A stretch of DNA of 64,000 bases from Patiria pectinifera. Taxonomy: Eukaryota > Echinodermata > Asteroidea > Valvatida > Asterinidae. This document shows positions 45,901 to 58,963 of the stretch, piece by piece. The DNA is taken from NCBI GenBank assembly GCA_029964075.1, contig CM057138.1:5326932-5390931 (forward strand). Direction: 5' to 3'. Within the stretch, counting starts at the first letter, position 1. Each line of letters opens with the position of its first letter. A program made the position numbers and the translations under genes. The notes beneath the pieces are model-generated. The model did not search any database and had not been told where the DNA came from. It was given only the letters and a program-made list of their open reading frames with translations.

Positions 45901-46830
45901 CATAAGGCAGTGTTTGTACACGTATGTGACCTCGCATCTAAAAGTGTTTAGTTTACCAAAATGAAATAACATCTGAGGGATCAACGGCCAATATATCACT
46001 GACAATTACGAACACAAATTGCTAGGTAACGCAACTGAACATATAATCGTTAAACAAACAGTCTATTAATAATAGTATTATGTTGTAGATTGGTCAGGGG
46101 CCGCAGCGAGACAGAACGAATTTTAAAGGCTTAATGTGAATTACTTTATTTAGAAATACAGACCCGTCTACTTCTTAATCCTCAGTCCTAAATCTAGGAC
46201 CAACGTACGGTTACACGATTTAAGGCAATTAAAGCAACTTACAAAGGAACTTGTTGCAAAAGTATAAGCAAGACATACAATAGTATAAGAAAGTGGCTCG
46301 TTGATTACCACGGGAGTGGATCCAGGTTTGGATCAAGAGGGAGTTCAGCTGCCGGGGGCGGGGATGTTAACAGACATTTACCTTTTTTTGTCTGCCAGTT
46401 GGGCATAGCTTATGGTAATGTACCATAACCCGACTCCAACTCCAGTGGAGATTGGACTATTTGTGTCCTGCACTACAACATACATGGTTATTACGTCAAG
46501 CTTTCTCTGTTCACACTCAAAACTGTACAGCCCTCCACAGACAACGTAACCCCATCACAGCACCCAGCAGACTAAATCGCACGTGGATATTTCAAATTCC
46601 ATACACGTGGGGCTATTCAAACGCAATTATATAACTGCCTGACGCACACTGGACTGATACACACTCAGCTGGGGGATGTGGTAGATGAGAGGGGGCGGGT
46701 AAGACCAAATTAGAAGGCGGGGAGGAAGTTATTGCTGAGGGGCTATTTTCACTACACAATTATTCATTGTTCTATAAAAGGCAAATTAAAGTTAACAAAC
46801 ACATTTTGTGCTCAACTACTAACGAAAAAT
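42979..46830. other. Downstream flank of B3, no gene recognised
   Basis: Nearly identical to the matching part of unit 2, including the TTAA element and hairpin (45825-45855). I see no real gene. Confidence 0.5.
43666..44190. mobile_element. piggyBac-like MITE, TTAA target site, unit 3
   Basis: Same 525-base element and flanking TTAA (43662-43665 and 44191-44194) as in unit 2. The shared site shows it was copied with the unit and not inserted twice. Confidence 0.9.
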
Positions 46831-49800
46831 TCATCGCTTCTTAGCAACAATCTCAAAGGGCTGTGGAGCAAGGGTCACCCCGGTGATTCCCTCCAGAGAG
46901 GGGCGTGGTTTCCCGGCAGGCAAGGAGAAGGTGAATCGCTGGAGGAGGTTGACAAAGAAGAGGAACATCTCCATCTTAGCCAGGGTCTCGCCCATGCAAA
47001 TACGCCGACCTGGAAAGGGTACGGGCGAATAAGGAAGAAAGACACAAAGACCTTTTTAAAAACTGGACAGCGCCCGAGGAGTTTGTGCAAACATAAGTAT
47101 GCTCGACAGGCCTGTTCTTTAAATAATGACATTATTTAAGCGTTCGTGACCACGAAATAAGGAGTTAAAAATTTACGGGTAACTATCATCCTCGCATTTA
47201 CACAGAAAATTTGGTTGTTAATGTCAACCAGAAAAGGCCTCGAAAAGCGGGATGAAGGCTGGTGTGTGTTATCGGTAAAATCACACTGATCGTCAAAGGG
47301 CTGGCGTTTTTTTTTCTTCGTGCGCTGTTTTTTTTCAAAACGAGCTACTTATAATACACATGTAAAATTCAAAATATCGAGCTGTTCCATCAGACTAATT
47401 CTCCAGTGTTTGGGTAAAATTACTGATGTTTATTTTGACATACCAAAACTGAATGGGATGAAAGCCTCCGGTCTCTCGACCGTCTTGCCGTCTTTGGACA
47501 GGAACCTGGCGGGGTCGAACTTCTCCGGGTCCTTCCAGCATTTCGGATCGCGTAGAATGGCCCACAAATTCACGAAGACAGCTTTATGTGATAATTAAAT
47601 AGGGGTAAAAAAAGTGACATATTTGACGCTCTGATTTTGTCATATGCCAACCTTTGCTACAAATCACACCATTATTTAAGAAATAAAAAAATATCCCCTG
47701 CCCGGGTGCGAATTTGTTTTCTCAAACGACATAAGCCAATGGGGAGTACGTTATGAGGTTTTGGATTAACCCTAACCCAACCCTATCCCTTTCCTACAAA
47801 CATGAGAAGAAAAAAACATATGAAAGAAAGAGAAAGAAATGAATTCGAGCCTAAAGAAACTCGGACTTAATTTGCCTTAAAAAATCCTCCAAAGCCGCAA
47901 ATTACAAAAGAAACAAAAGGGAAAATGTGGTTTCGAACTCACACTCTCCGATCTCAAAACCATGGCATTATCCAACTGAGCCATCGGAGAGCTCCACAGC
48001 AAATCGTAAATCATTATATGGCATTATATACCTGCGTACGTATAATATAAGTATCGTAGAGGGTGCTCAGCAACCATCCAATACGATGTTGTTTGGGCAA
48101 AACTATTTCGCTGCCCCAGATTATTTGGCCTGGGCGTCCAGATACGTCATTTAGTGCATTCTTTGTATTGCTTTGATGCAGGGCAAAAGGCGATCGTAAC
48201 AAATCACTTCGCCTGCACTGTTTAGTCTCCACTCAACTCGCCTCGCGGCTTCGCCGCGAGGTTTGAATTCCAAAGTCACAGTAGACTTTTCAAAAGACTA
48301 ACTTGACCTTGTGATACCATAATACAAACTCAGCCAGACCTAGCCAAAATGTTTGTTATATCAGAATTTTGCACTAAGTGGAGTGCCCGTCCCATTCATT
48401 GTGCACAAAAATGCACAGTCGGGATCAAGGCTTTATGTTTGCTATAACCAGAAGTCGTATTAACAGTGTTTGTATTAACGAGGGTCGATTGGTGAACAAT
48501 TTTTGAGAAACAGTATGGTAGACATGTATGCCCATTTGAAGCAAGTTATCATTACGGACACACTCTCGCAAAATGTGGTCCGGGTGCTTTCTATACAAAA
48601 ACCTCGTTGGCTTGGGGTTTTGTATGTAAACCTTATCAGTCAGCCGATCACGCTCAATTGACTTCGGCCAAACCGCAGTCCCATCATAAGAAATAAGTTA
48701 ACAATGTTATGGACCATTTTTTCCGAGAGTGTGTCTGTAATGGTTGATGGGCTTTTAAAAAGAACTTTTGCAAATGGGAAAGACACTTTGGAAAAATCCA
48801 ATCAGTTTCAATATGCTTCATGAATTTCTGAATAAACGAGCACATTTTTAACAGTATTTAATTACTATTATTTTTTTGGTGTGGTCGTGGTGGTGGTGGG
48901 GGGGGGGTGGCTGGCTGAGGGGGTGCCGGACAGAAGATATTTCAGAATGGCGCAATAAGACCGACAGCGGGCGCAATAATTTTGATTAGGGTTTCAAAAA
49001 TTTCTACGCGTCCGAGTCCTTAATTTGCATAAAAAGTGCCCCCACAACTTGTTGTAAAAAACGAGACGGTCTAGTTTAAAAATCGGTGGAATCGTGCGAA
49101 TATAGCCGAGGATCATCTCCCTAGCTTTTGGGCTATTATCTCAGAGCAGATTTGATAAAATTAGGGTCAAAAAATGGGTCCTATTTGCAGGAGAAAATGT
49201 AGGGATGCCACTGGTAACTTTGGCAGTATGCAGGCTCAGCATTACCGGCAGGCTTCAAGCATTACGGACACACTCTCGCAAAATGTGGTCCGGGTGCTTT
49301 CTATACAAAAACCTCGTTGGCTTGGGGTTTTGTATGTAAACCTTATCAGTCAGCCGATCACGCTCAATTGACTTCGGCCAAACCGCAGTCCCATCATAAG
49401 AAATAAGTTAACAATGTTATCCGGACCATTTTTTCCGAGAGTGTGTCTGTAATGATGCTACGGAGGGGACCCCGTTCTTTTGTGTTCATCATTGTGTTCG
49501 CAGAATCTCAGGAATAATTTTGAGAAATCTAGGGTGATGTGTTAGGTAACAATATTCTAGATTGTAGGTATAGGGACACTTTGGAATACCCTGTGTCGCA
49601 GATCGTGCACACCATCTAGGAGGGCACCATTTGGCTTTGATAAGCTCTTAATTGTAATAGTAGGCCAGCCAAATGTGGAAAAGTTCTCTAGATGATAATT
49701 TCACGGCATTTCTGGGTAGTAGCTGGCATCACTGCTAGATCAATTCTTTGAACCATAACAAACAAGAGACGTGGGTGGATGCCATCGTTAATTTTGACCC

Positions 49801-52800
49801 TAAATATACCTAATTTGCATAAATCATTAATCCATGCCGTGTAATATATCTGTTCCCCACATTTGTGTATATTTTTATTTTTTTACTTTTGAAAGTTTCA
49901 TTTTGGTAATTCTACTTACACATCCTTACTTCAATAACATCTTCTAAAGCATTAAGTGACTGAATATTATTATGAGGACATAGTAACGATCCAAAATGGC
50001 TACTCTTTCGCATATTTACATGTACCTTGTCTCCAGATATCTTCAAGTAGTCTTTTCAAACATCAGTATATGAGCTTCAAATTCACCAAGTTGCTTACTG
50101 GCACAGTATTTAAACCTTACTGAAAAGCATGCGAACAATGATAACGTTGTGATATTTAGCCCAGCAAACAGAAATGGGTAAAACGAGGTGTCCGTTAATT
50201 GGTCCAATTAGTGAAGGGTTGCCTAACGTGGGAGACTTGAAAAGGTTAAGGAAATTCCCAAAATTATTGGAAAGACCATACTGGCATTGACATAATTACT
50301 GGAAGAATTTTTCTGGGGGGGGGGGGGTTCCTTGAGCTTATTCAAGTCTCCCACGTTAAGCGACCCTTACCTAATTTAAGCCCAGTTTACGGACAACCAG
50401 CTCGTTTTCCTGTTTTTGTTTGCTGAGCTAAATATCATAATGGTATCATTGTTCGCATGATTTTTCCATAAAGTTTTAATAGGGCAACTGTGCAAATAAA
50501 CAACTTGATGAATTTAATGTTCATCAATACTGAGGTTTGGCAAGACTACTTGATGATATCTGGAGACAAGGTAATTTTTTGGGTATAATAGTAGCCATTT
50601 TGGATCGTTTCTATGTCCTCATAATTATTATTCAGTCACCTATATGCCGAAGAAATTGTTAAATAAGTAAGGGTGTGTTAGTAGAATCACTTATATAAAC
50701 TTGTCAAAAAATAAAAAATAAAGAATATACCCAAATATGGGAATAAGTATATTACGAGGCAGGGATTAACAATTTATGCAAATAAGGTATATTTAGGGTC
50801 CAAATTAACGATGGCATCCACCCACATCTTGTTTGTTATGGTTCAAAGAATTGATCTAGCAGGGATGCCAGCTATTACCAAAAAATGACCAGGACCAAAT
50901 AGCACCCTTTTATTGTTTTGAACATATCTCAAACTAACACGCCACCAGCAACCTTGTCCCCAGCGCTTACTTTATTTCCAACTTTGTTTCCAATAGTAAG
51001 CCATGAACACGAAACTTTCTTCCTGTATCATGATTTGATACCGCAATCGGCTAGTAAAGGATTTATATCGTGCACTTATTGGTGTTGTTATTTCCAACGT
51101 GCATTACGTGTTTTCACGATCATTGTAATAATTTTAATAACGTCCACGACTCATTTCCTTTCCAATTTGCTCATATTAATATCAAATGTGATAGTGCATA
51201 TTGGCGGGAAAAAATTGTTATAGTTTGACTTCAAAAACTGTCGTGTTTTCGTAACTCGCGGTGCGACGAATTGATGTTGTTTTTACCCCAGACACTGCAT
51301 ACAAAAACAAACGCTTATGAAACGCACATGCAGGCACCCGACTATTCCTCATTTGCATACTTGTTCCAAACTTCGGCACATGCAAATAATTCAATACCAG
51401 GGTGAGAGAACGGGTACTGGTGGGCGCGTACCGCTCGACAACCTGGGGATGAGGTTAAGACCCCACGACCATTGATCTTGCATCAGTAGAATATCGAACC
51501 TGTTTTAGCAGGAATGGTATAACCGCACAACTCAGTCTGGTAACGTGTCTGATGTGGCACAGCACTGGGAGTGACGGGTCGGTGTCGCTGCATCTCCATC
51601 AGTACGGCGTTGGTGTACGGCATGGCGTTACTGTCCTCGCCAATTGGCTGTCTGTCGCTTCCGATGACGTCATCGATTTCTTTCTGCACCTGAAATCAAA
51701 CAAACGGCATCGATTCCTTGACTGATTATAAGATTGTTATACAGGAAGTTCAGACTTGGATTGATATCGAGGACATGAGTGCTGTCTTATGTGGTGAACT
51801 GAGAGTTAGGCTATTTATCACAAAAAACAAAGACGCCTGCTTGACCTAACTCAAAGACAGATTGTTTTGCCATCAATTACTAAGGTAAAATTTCAAAAGA
51901 GAGGGAGACAGTTCATGCTGTCTTCAAACTCATACATCCTAAGGCCGCAGGCCAGTAAATAGGCCCAAAATTGCCTACGCCGGCCAAATCACGATTTGCA
52001 TGCCCTCAAATTCTCTGCTATTAGAGCATTTTGTGGACCATGAACTTGATGGTTTCTGAAAAAGCACTGCGAGCTTGTATTTATGTTGGATGAAGTGGCA
52101 CTAAAATTGCTCTATTTTGAAATGCAGCATAGGCATCCTTTAAAAAAAAAATTGAGATGGCCTTCAGGACATCTTTGGATGGAGACTTCTCCAAAAAGTC
52201 ATCTAATTATCCCCCCTCCCCCCCCCCCCAAAAAAAGAACAAAACTTTAAATTGATGTGTGCCTTAAACACCTTGGAGAGTTGGGTGTATTTTTCCAGAT
52301 TTTTTGGGAATGGGGTATTTATCACTGGGGTCTATGGCACTTTATTTACTGGTCTACAACCCTATGACTTTCAGAAACGAAAAGCACATCCTCAATATGC
52401 CTAGAAGTGTTTGCCATCCATCCGAGGACCGTACCTTGTTTTGAACCTCCGGGTAGATAGCCATGTACAGCATCAGCCACAACAGAGTGTTGGTGGTGGT
52501 ATCGGTCCCAGCTACGAAAAAGTCTTGAATACTCCTCCACAGTGTCGTCCTGCAAAATGCGGTATCTTCACCTGTTTTCCCGTTCTTTTCCTGTTGCTCG
52601 ATTTCCACCAGGTACATGTCGATGATGTCACGGAGGTCATTTGGGTCAAATGACTCTGCATGTTCCTGTAGATAAATCAAACTCAAAGTCAAAATGAAGC
52701 ATTATGTGCGTCATTATTTGGCCCTTCACCCTCCAGTCTAATTTATTGCTCGTTTCGTGCCTGAAGTACCCCCCTCAACGTTTGCAAAGCTAAAGTTGCA

Positions 52801-54012
52801 GGAGACCACTGGGAATGGGAGGGTCTCTTCGTTTACGCATTGTCCTCGAAATAAATCATCAAGCACCATCTACTGTTCACGTACAGATTTCATTAAAAAC
52901 TTACTTGTACAATTTCTTGGATGAAATTACGGATCTCTTTTTGCCCCTTAATTAAGCCGGTGAGCTTCGACCTGTTAAAAAACGCTTGGAAGATACCCAG
53001 CACGTTCAAAGACACGGTCGAAAGTCTAATCTTGACGAGTTTGATGAGACGGGCGAATTTGGGGTCGGAGTACTCGAAGCGGTAGCCGAAGGTGATCAGG
53101 CAGATGATGTTGGAGACCGCGTTCAGGATGGCGTGCTCAGGGTCGAAGGGCTTCTCCGCTTCGCCGTCAAAACGCTCGAGGAGATAGCGCGCCTCTTCGG
53201 TGATCTTGTGCTCCACGCTTCTCTTGCCCATGCCCAGAGTTCGCAAGGCGCTCAGCCCAAAGCGTCGCCGCTCTTTCCAGACTTCGCCGTTGGACCTGAT
53301 GACACTGCCTGAAGAACAAAATAATGCACTTGAAAAGAAAGGTGCGTGGAGCTAGGGCCGAAACAAATATTGTGCAAATGAAAACTATTTCAGCTAATAG
53401 GGCCGAAACAAATATTGTGCAAATGAAAATTTAAAAGCAGTTTCAACCAAATACAAAATGTAATTGACGACACACAATGCATGGCGTCAATATAACTATA
53501 CCAGCGGCATACTAAAATCAGCAGCATAACGAGATATTACTGGTAGTGGGAACTGTTACTGACGAGATATCAATTAAAAGAGGAAGGCATTGATTCTATC
53601 ATGGATTTATTCTAACAGTGCCAAGAAGGACCTTTTTTTTCATCCCTTTACCTTTTATCGACCTTCCCTGTCCAAAAAACTTGGGTGGTTCAATCCGGTC
53701 AGAGAAGCAGTCTGCCTGCTTGACTAGGGCTTCTTTGACGGCTTGGATGTCACTCAGAACCACTGCTAGCTTTGGGCCCATCCAGACGCTCATGATCCTC
53801 CCGTACTGTCGGGCCCAGTCAGTCATCACCAGATGCAAGGCTCCCCTCTGCAGACCACGGGTGTTACCGATGATCGGCCATGCTGGTGGACCCGGCGGCA
53901 GGTTCCTCGGACGACGGATCCAGGCGATGGTGAGCAAGAGAACAACGACAAACAGGACCACAGTCTGCACGTTGAAGTTGCTTGCAGCACCGATCAATTC
54001 CTTCAGCACCAT
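46831..54012 (-). CDS. Gene B3: cytochrome P450, clan 2 (CYP2-like), six exons
   Basis: Exons in transcript order are 54012-53652, 53308-52905, 52665-52435, 51689-51500, 47581-47444 and 47009-46831, predicting 500 residues with all P450 landmarks (anchor, PPGP, WKERR, AGTDTT, EMQR, FSFGRRICMG with Cys446). Exon 2 starts [15 protein letters not shown], like gene D and unlike A, B1 and B2 ([15 protein letters not shown]), and intron 1 lacks the gene-A-like tract. This is therefore probably the ancestral B form. Other differences from B1/B2 are near the end of exon 1 ([10 protein letters not shown] against [10 protein letters not shown]) and EIEQQEK against EIELQEK in exon 3. All introns are GT-AG. 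Confidence 0.92.
47927..47993 (-). repeat. tRNA-like SINE head in B3 intron 4
   Basis: Unit 3 copy of the element at 20567-20633. Confidence 0.6.
48550..48742 (+). mobile_element. 193-base TIR element, left member of a pair, unit 3
   Basis: Unit 3 counterpart of 34497-34691, with a 2-base deletion near its right end. Confidence 0.85.
49260..49454 (+). mobile_element. 195-base TIR element, right member of a pair, unit 3
   Basis: Unit 3 counterpart of 35198-35392, closing the same composite insertion. Confidence 0.85.
49620..50911. mobile_element. Foldback element in B3 intron 4
   Basis: Unit 3 copy of the 1.3-kb inverted-repeat element, with both arms kept. Confidence 0.85.
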
Positions 54013-54936
54013 GATGCGTGTTTATAATAATCGAGAGAGACACTTCTTAAAGCTTTAAGTGCAAACCTTGCGTTTGAAAGAGCCCCGATTTGCCACAGCG
54101 TTTCTGAGTGAAGGAAGTCTGTTGTAGACGGGTTCATACAACCGAACCCAGCAAAAACAATCCGGAGCAAACTGGTACGGGCATTGAACTTCATAACGTT
54201 CAAGGGTTCACCTCAACACTTGCCAGGGTTCACTGGGTCAAACGTCACCTCATTTTCACAGGCTACACTATGCTCTGTGTGTGCATGGAAGGTACTTTTA
54301 AATTCAAACACATACACACCACGGAGCAAGGGACACACAACCATTGTGACCGTTTTAGCCGATTTTCGGCTAACTTTGACAGAATTTTTGTTTAAAAAAC
54401 GAGTTTGACAGAAATTTGACAATTTGTTTTGACAGATTTCCGGCAGAATTCTGCAAAAATTGGTTTATTTTACAGAAAAACATAGCAAATTTGAAAAAAA
54501 ATTGTATATTTCAATCTTTTCAAACAAACCCTTGTATAAATTTTGGACAGGTGGGCTGGTCTAGGTGCTGAGGTTTACTGGGAACCGCGTTTTGCCTGAA
54601 ATTGACGCAATTTCATAACATCTTTATGTGACTATGGATTGTTTATAATGTAATTTTAACCTTAACTAAGGCAATACTACAACATCTGCATGTAATTCGG
54701 GCGATTCACAATGCAGTGCGCCACCAAGAGTTAGCCATGGAGAGTCCAATTTTCTAGTTTACGGTCGACAAAACATGGCCCATTTGAATGAGTGTCAGTA
54801 GACAACTTGAACTAATTTGTTATTGATTGGGGCATAGCGTTCTGCCGCTTCACAAAAAAAACACCACATTGATAAAAAGAAAACAAAATGGCAAACAGAT
54901 ACTCGAATCATACCTTTACTGGAAAAACGAACAATT

Positions 54937-55422
54937 TCACTTGGTTGCTGACTGGTGGTCGCCCGACGCCCCTCCGACTGTCGGCTGACCTCCTGTGCAT
55001 GCTGGGTCGCTGCTCGGCTGGTGATGGCCCGAAGCTGCTCCGGTTCCGAGGGGTAGCAAACCCCGACCCCTGCTGGATGGCACTAGGCGTCTATTGCATG
55101 CAGTGGGGTCCAAGGAGCCAAGCTCCTCGTCGCTGGCGAGGATCTTTAGCTTGTCCTCCTGCAGTGACGGAACCTGCCAGCTGCACCCCACTGCAGTCCC
55201 GTTCATGCCGTCCCGGGTGGCTGAGCTAAAGAAAGCTTGGCAGCAGCCAACCCCGCATTCATATGGCTTTGTCTGGTAATGTTCACAGGAGAACCGCAGG
55301 TCACGCCGAGGGTTTTTTTGTTGAAGGCACGCCATCCATCTTGCAGAGTCATTAATTTGGTGGCAATATTTATCGGGCTTAGCTGCAGGCCAGCCACGCC
55401 GTGTTCTCTGTAGAGGCTCCAT
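54937..55422 (-). other. 161-codon open frame upstream of B3, unrecognised
   Basis: The minus-strand frame is Cys-containing (CEHYQTKPYECGVGCC) and does not match any family I know. The homologous DNA in units 1 and 2 carries stops and, in unit 2, a deletion, so the frame is open only here. Its left part overlaps sequence also conserved in the opposite direction upstream of gene D. It could be an exon relic of another gene or chance. No splice sites or start context convinced me. Confidence 0.25.
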
Positions 55423-55575
55423 CCGGTTCGTAAGTGTGACGTCATCTCAACTTACTGTACATGGTGTAGCATAGCACCAATGGAACCGGAAGTTAACGCA
55501 ACTTGAGTGTTTAGCCAATGGGCGCTCGTAATCAGTGGTGCGTGCGCGTGTATGACGAAGTCACTTACGAACCGG
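55423..55575. mobile_element. 153-base MITE at the right edge of unit 3
   Basis: It begins CCGGTTCGTAAGTGTGACG and ends with the near-inverse GTCACTTACGAACCGG, flanked by AT on both sides. Units 1 and 2 show the uninterrupted site GGCTCCATAGCGCAAC, which defines the insertion exactly. Confidence 0.85.
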
Positions 55576-55839
55576 ATAGCGCAACATCACGCTTGACGCA
55601 CAACGCGCGCGCGTCAATCTCCATATATGGAGCTTGTTCACTACTACTCGTGAGGGGATATTCAATACAATAGCTTTAGAGGTGTTTAAAAAGGTAAAAC
55701 TGTTCAACAAAATCGTTGGAAATATATTATTTTTGACCTGTGTCGACTTTTTGACACAAAGGTATTTGTGAATGGGAACACAGGCATATTTAAGACCTTA
55801 TCGGGGGAATGCGCGCTGATAATGGTTCGAGCCGAACCA

Positions 55840-55990
55840 GCCGAGAAGATATTTATTCCCTTGGTGTTAAAGAAGTCACATCATGACCAAACAAGCTGTA
55901 TGCAACAGCAGCTTGATTGTCTGCATTCCTGGTCATTAAAAAAGCACATGAGACTTAATCCCCAAAAATGTCAGGTCAGTGTCGGGGCGA
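55840..55990 (+). pseudogene. Non-LTR retrotransposon (LINE) RT fragment
   Basis: One frame contains CMQQQLDCLHSWSLKKHMRL followed by NPQKCQ, the pattern seen just after the catalytic motif in non-LTR reverse transcriptases (about 35 residues). Nothing else of the element was recognised around it. Confidence 0.55.
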
Positions 55991-57003
55991 GTCATCCTCT
56001 GGCGCGTTCTCTGTGAAATACGCACATATCCGGGAGTTTCAAAATGTGGCCTCCAGCAGTAACTTTGTTTTGTGTTTGCATAATTGGGCATATTAAGTTC
56101 GTTCACCGTAAATATGCTCCCTTATCATGTTTAACCTCCCGCAATACTGTAAAACGAGTTCCTAAAATGTATGCAAATATGTAATTTGTCATAAAAAGTA
56201 TACTGAAGCACACAAATACCCCGTATATTGGTACAAGGTTTAGAAGTTAAGCAAGACAAATAAATCAATCACTGATAAGGCACATTTTCAACGATAGGCA
56301 CATGCAACGGTGACAAAAAACAGTACCCGTACGTTTATCCGTACGTGTTGAACCATTCTTCATGTGCTACATGCAAACCCTGTAACTGACAAACAGACAC
56401 AAACGTTAAATATAATTTTAGCCGCCAACACCACTATGCAATTAGTTTCAAAGGTTGTTCATCTGTTTTCAGGGCATGAATATATATATTTTTTAATTTG
56501 GGTGATGGTCAGACGAGGTTTTAAATGGGCTTTTCAGTTTTACGCTTTTACTCCCAAGTTCCAACCCCTCCTTTAAATAAAACGCGCTTGAGGGGGTGGG
56601 GGTGGGGGGGGTGGGGTGGGGGAGTGGAGAGAAGAAGGGGAGAGGTATATATCACTTTTGTGGGGGGGGGGATTGTAGCCGCTATATTTTTATGGCACTG
56701 TAGATAATAGTGTGTTGACTTATTTCCTTTTTCTGCGGGTGGATATTTTACAAAATTAATAATGTTTGTGAGTGCAATGGTAAGAATAATTTCATGAGGT
56801 AATGCTCCATTGCACGAGGTGAAGCCGTTTATAATGGAACATTCAATCGTCACCGAACGAAATTATTCTTTTCATTGCACGAATGTAAAATATATTTGTT
56901 TTACACGACGCCCGAATGAATCGTCGCCATCTGATTGGTCAGAGCCGCCAAAAGTATGGCGAACTTTTATTTACCGTGGAATAGCCGTGCGGCCGCGCCG
57001 TGG
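55991..57003. other. Unassigned AT-rich stretch with a G-rich run
   Basis: No gene recognised. 56590-56672 is a purine/G-rich low-complexity tract with several GGGG runs that could form a quadruplex. Confidence 0.45.
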
Positions 57004-57009
57004 GTTGGG

Positions 57010-57050
57010 ACCATTGATCTCCATATACACAGACTGGATAGGACATCGCG
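57010..57050 (+). repeat. 41-base inverted repeat, left copy
   Basis: The sequence starting ACCATTGATCTCCATATACA is the exact inverse of 59946-59986, about 2.9 kb away. Weaker inverted similarity extends outward, including CATCTGATTGGT near 56929 against ACCAATCAGATG near 60024. This suggests the ends of one decayed TIR transposon. Confidence 0.7.
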
Positions 57051-57640
57051 TACGAACGTGCGTCCGCGCGCGCGTTTTTTGAAAAGGGTAAAGAACACAA
57101 TTTCGCATTCGAGTTGTGTACACTTTCGAACGGAGGATTACAAAATGAAGTTGGGTTTTCTTCGGTTTCTTTGTCATTTTTGAAAGAATAAAAGAAACAG
57201 AGATCTAAATTGATCAAAATCGATGAGGTCTATAGTCAAGGTGTGCGCAGCATTAGATTGCTGGAGTCGGGAAGTAAGGAGCGTTGAAGAATAGGACAAT
57301 TATTCGCAAGTAAGTTGTTTCTTAACGAGGCCTATACATTATGGCATGGAGGAATATGAACATAGCAAATTATAATATCGGTAGTGTTGTCGCTCTGAGT
57401 TTGAGGGGATGGAATCCTGTGTGGTAGCTAGCGAGATATTCTGTTCAAATTCCATGCGATCTAGACCTGTCATGCTGGTTGCCATCCATGTTTTTTTAAG
57501 ACATAGGCCTAGGCCTAAACGTGCATGCCTCACCCGGCAATGGCAATAAACAAAAGTTGACTTGTTTAAAATAGTTTATTCGAATAACCTTTATAACTTT
57601 TATATGCAAAATCTGATTGAATTATGTCTGCCTTGGCTTT

Positions 57641-57732
57641 AGCTCTACTCAGTGGAGCGCTGGAACTTCGGTACCCTCCGTACAAGCTTGTACGGAGGGT
57701 ACCGAAGTTCCAGCGCTCCACTCAGTAGAGCT
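57641..57732. repeat. 92-base near-perfect palindrome
   Basis: Two 46-base arms meet with no spacer at TACAAG/CTTGTA. They are exact inverse complements except for one position near the ends (CTCAGTGG against CCACTCAG). It lies outside any recognised element and gene. Confidence 0.9.
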
Positions 57733-57983
57733 TATTTGGCTTAACGCCTACCGAAATGTTTCTGTTATTTTTCTTTATAAAGAGAAAACGAGGAGATGGT
57801 TTACTGCACTTAACTTACTGCACAACTGGCCGATTGACCTTCATATCAAACAAAGAACTTCAACAAAGCCATATAGCAAAAACCACCAGCTGCAGGACCG
57901 AGCCGGACGAAAATGGAGAAATTCACGGAGGGATGGAATCGACTGTATCATCCACTGAATGGAACATGCGATGTGATAGGCAT

Positions 57984-58963
57984 CAGGGGCCGTATTCACA
58001 AAACTCAAACTTAAGAGATAACTTAAGCCAGACTTAAATCTTAGCACCCTACTAACTTAAGTGGGCCGCTTAATATGGTATTCACGAAAGATCTAAGCAC
58101 CCCAATTATATTAGTGCTCAACTTAACTTAAGTGTTCAAAACAGTCACTCTTGCTCAATGCACAAAATATGTACGTCATAAACGTTCCTACGCAGCAGCA
58201 GTTCAATCAAAAATGTGCGTGCTTCCTTAACATAATCATGCGTGCGCGTATTCTGCGACGCAGTTTCCAAGCTCAATTTAATACACAAAAACTTATCTGC
58301 GTCACGCGCGCGTCCACCTAGTTCGTCATGCACATCGTATGCTCTCAGTGCATGTAGTTATTTACCATAGTTTTTACGGTCGTTTGAACAACTAAACTAC
58401 AAGTGAATTGTTCATTTTATTTACTATCGAGTATGAAACAAATTGTCATGATGATTTATGTCATACGCGCTGGAAGGTAAGACAGTTAATTTTAATTAAT
58501 AGCCTTTCGGCAGTCACGTGGTAGGACTGTGCATGCCATTACATTGGTTTCGTCAATCGTACCCATGCCGCCCGCATAAAAATCAACAAATCGTTCGAAA
58601 ATGACTGTCAGAATGTCGACGAACTACAATCTTAGGGTTGTCACACATTAATTTCAACTTGGCTTTCCTTTTACAATCATTCGTTATTGACGATATTTCC
58701 CTCTACCCCTAGAAAGTCCAATTTTGTGCCTAAAAATACCAACCAACGGAAAGGAATAAAGCCGCCATGACACCCTAGTGCCCCACTTAACTTGACTTAA
58801 GACAGGTCCGACCACACTTAGATTTAAGTCATGAAAATAAGTGGGGCGCTTAGTGAAAATGCTTTGTGAATACTGCTTAAATTGTAAAACTAGTCTAAGT
58901 CGCATATTTAAGTGGGGTGCTTGCTTTTTTATGACTTAAGTCGTTTTGTGAATACGGCCCCTG
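57984..58963. mobile_element. 980-base TIR element with ACTTAAG-rich ends
   Basis: It begins CAGGGGCCGTATTCACAAAA and ends with the inverse TTTTGTGAATACGGCCCCTG. Both subterminal regions hold many ACTTAAG/CTTAAGT repeats and repeats of the internal terminus (GTATTCACGAAAG, CTTTGTGAATAC). No transposase frame. The repeated subterminal motifs are the usual layout of transposase binding sites in DNA transposons. Superfamily not assigned. Confidence 0.8.

Larger units (their letters stand above)
42979..55585. repeat. Tandem P450 unit 3
   Basis: It contains gene B3. Homology to units 1 and 2 ends around a 153-base MITE: eight bases beyond it (AGCGCAAC) still match, then the sequence diverges. The THAP remnant is therefore absent from this unit. 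Confidence 0.9.
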
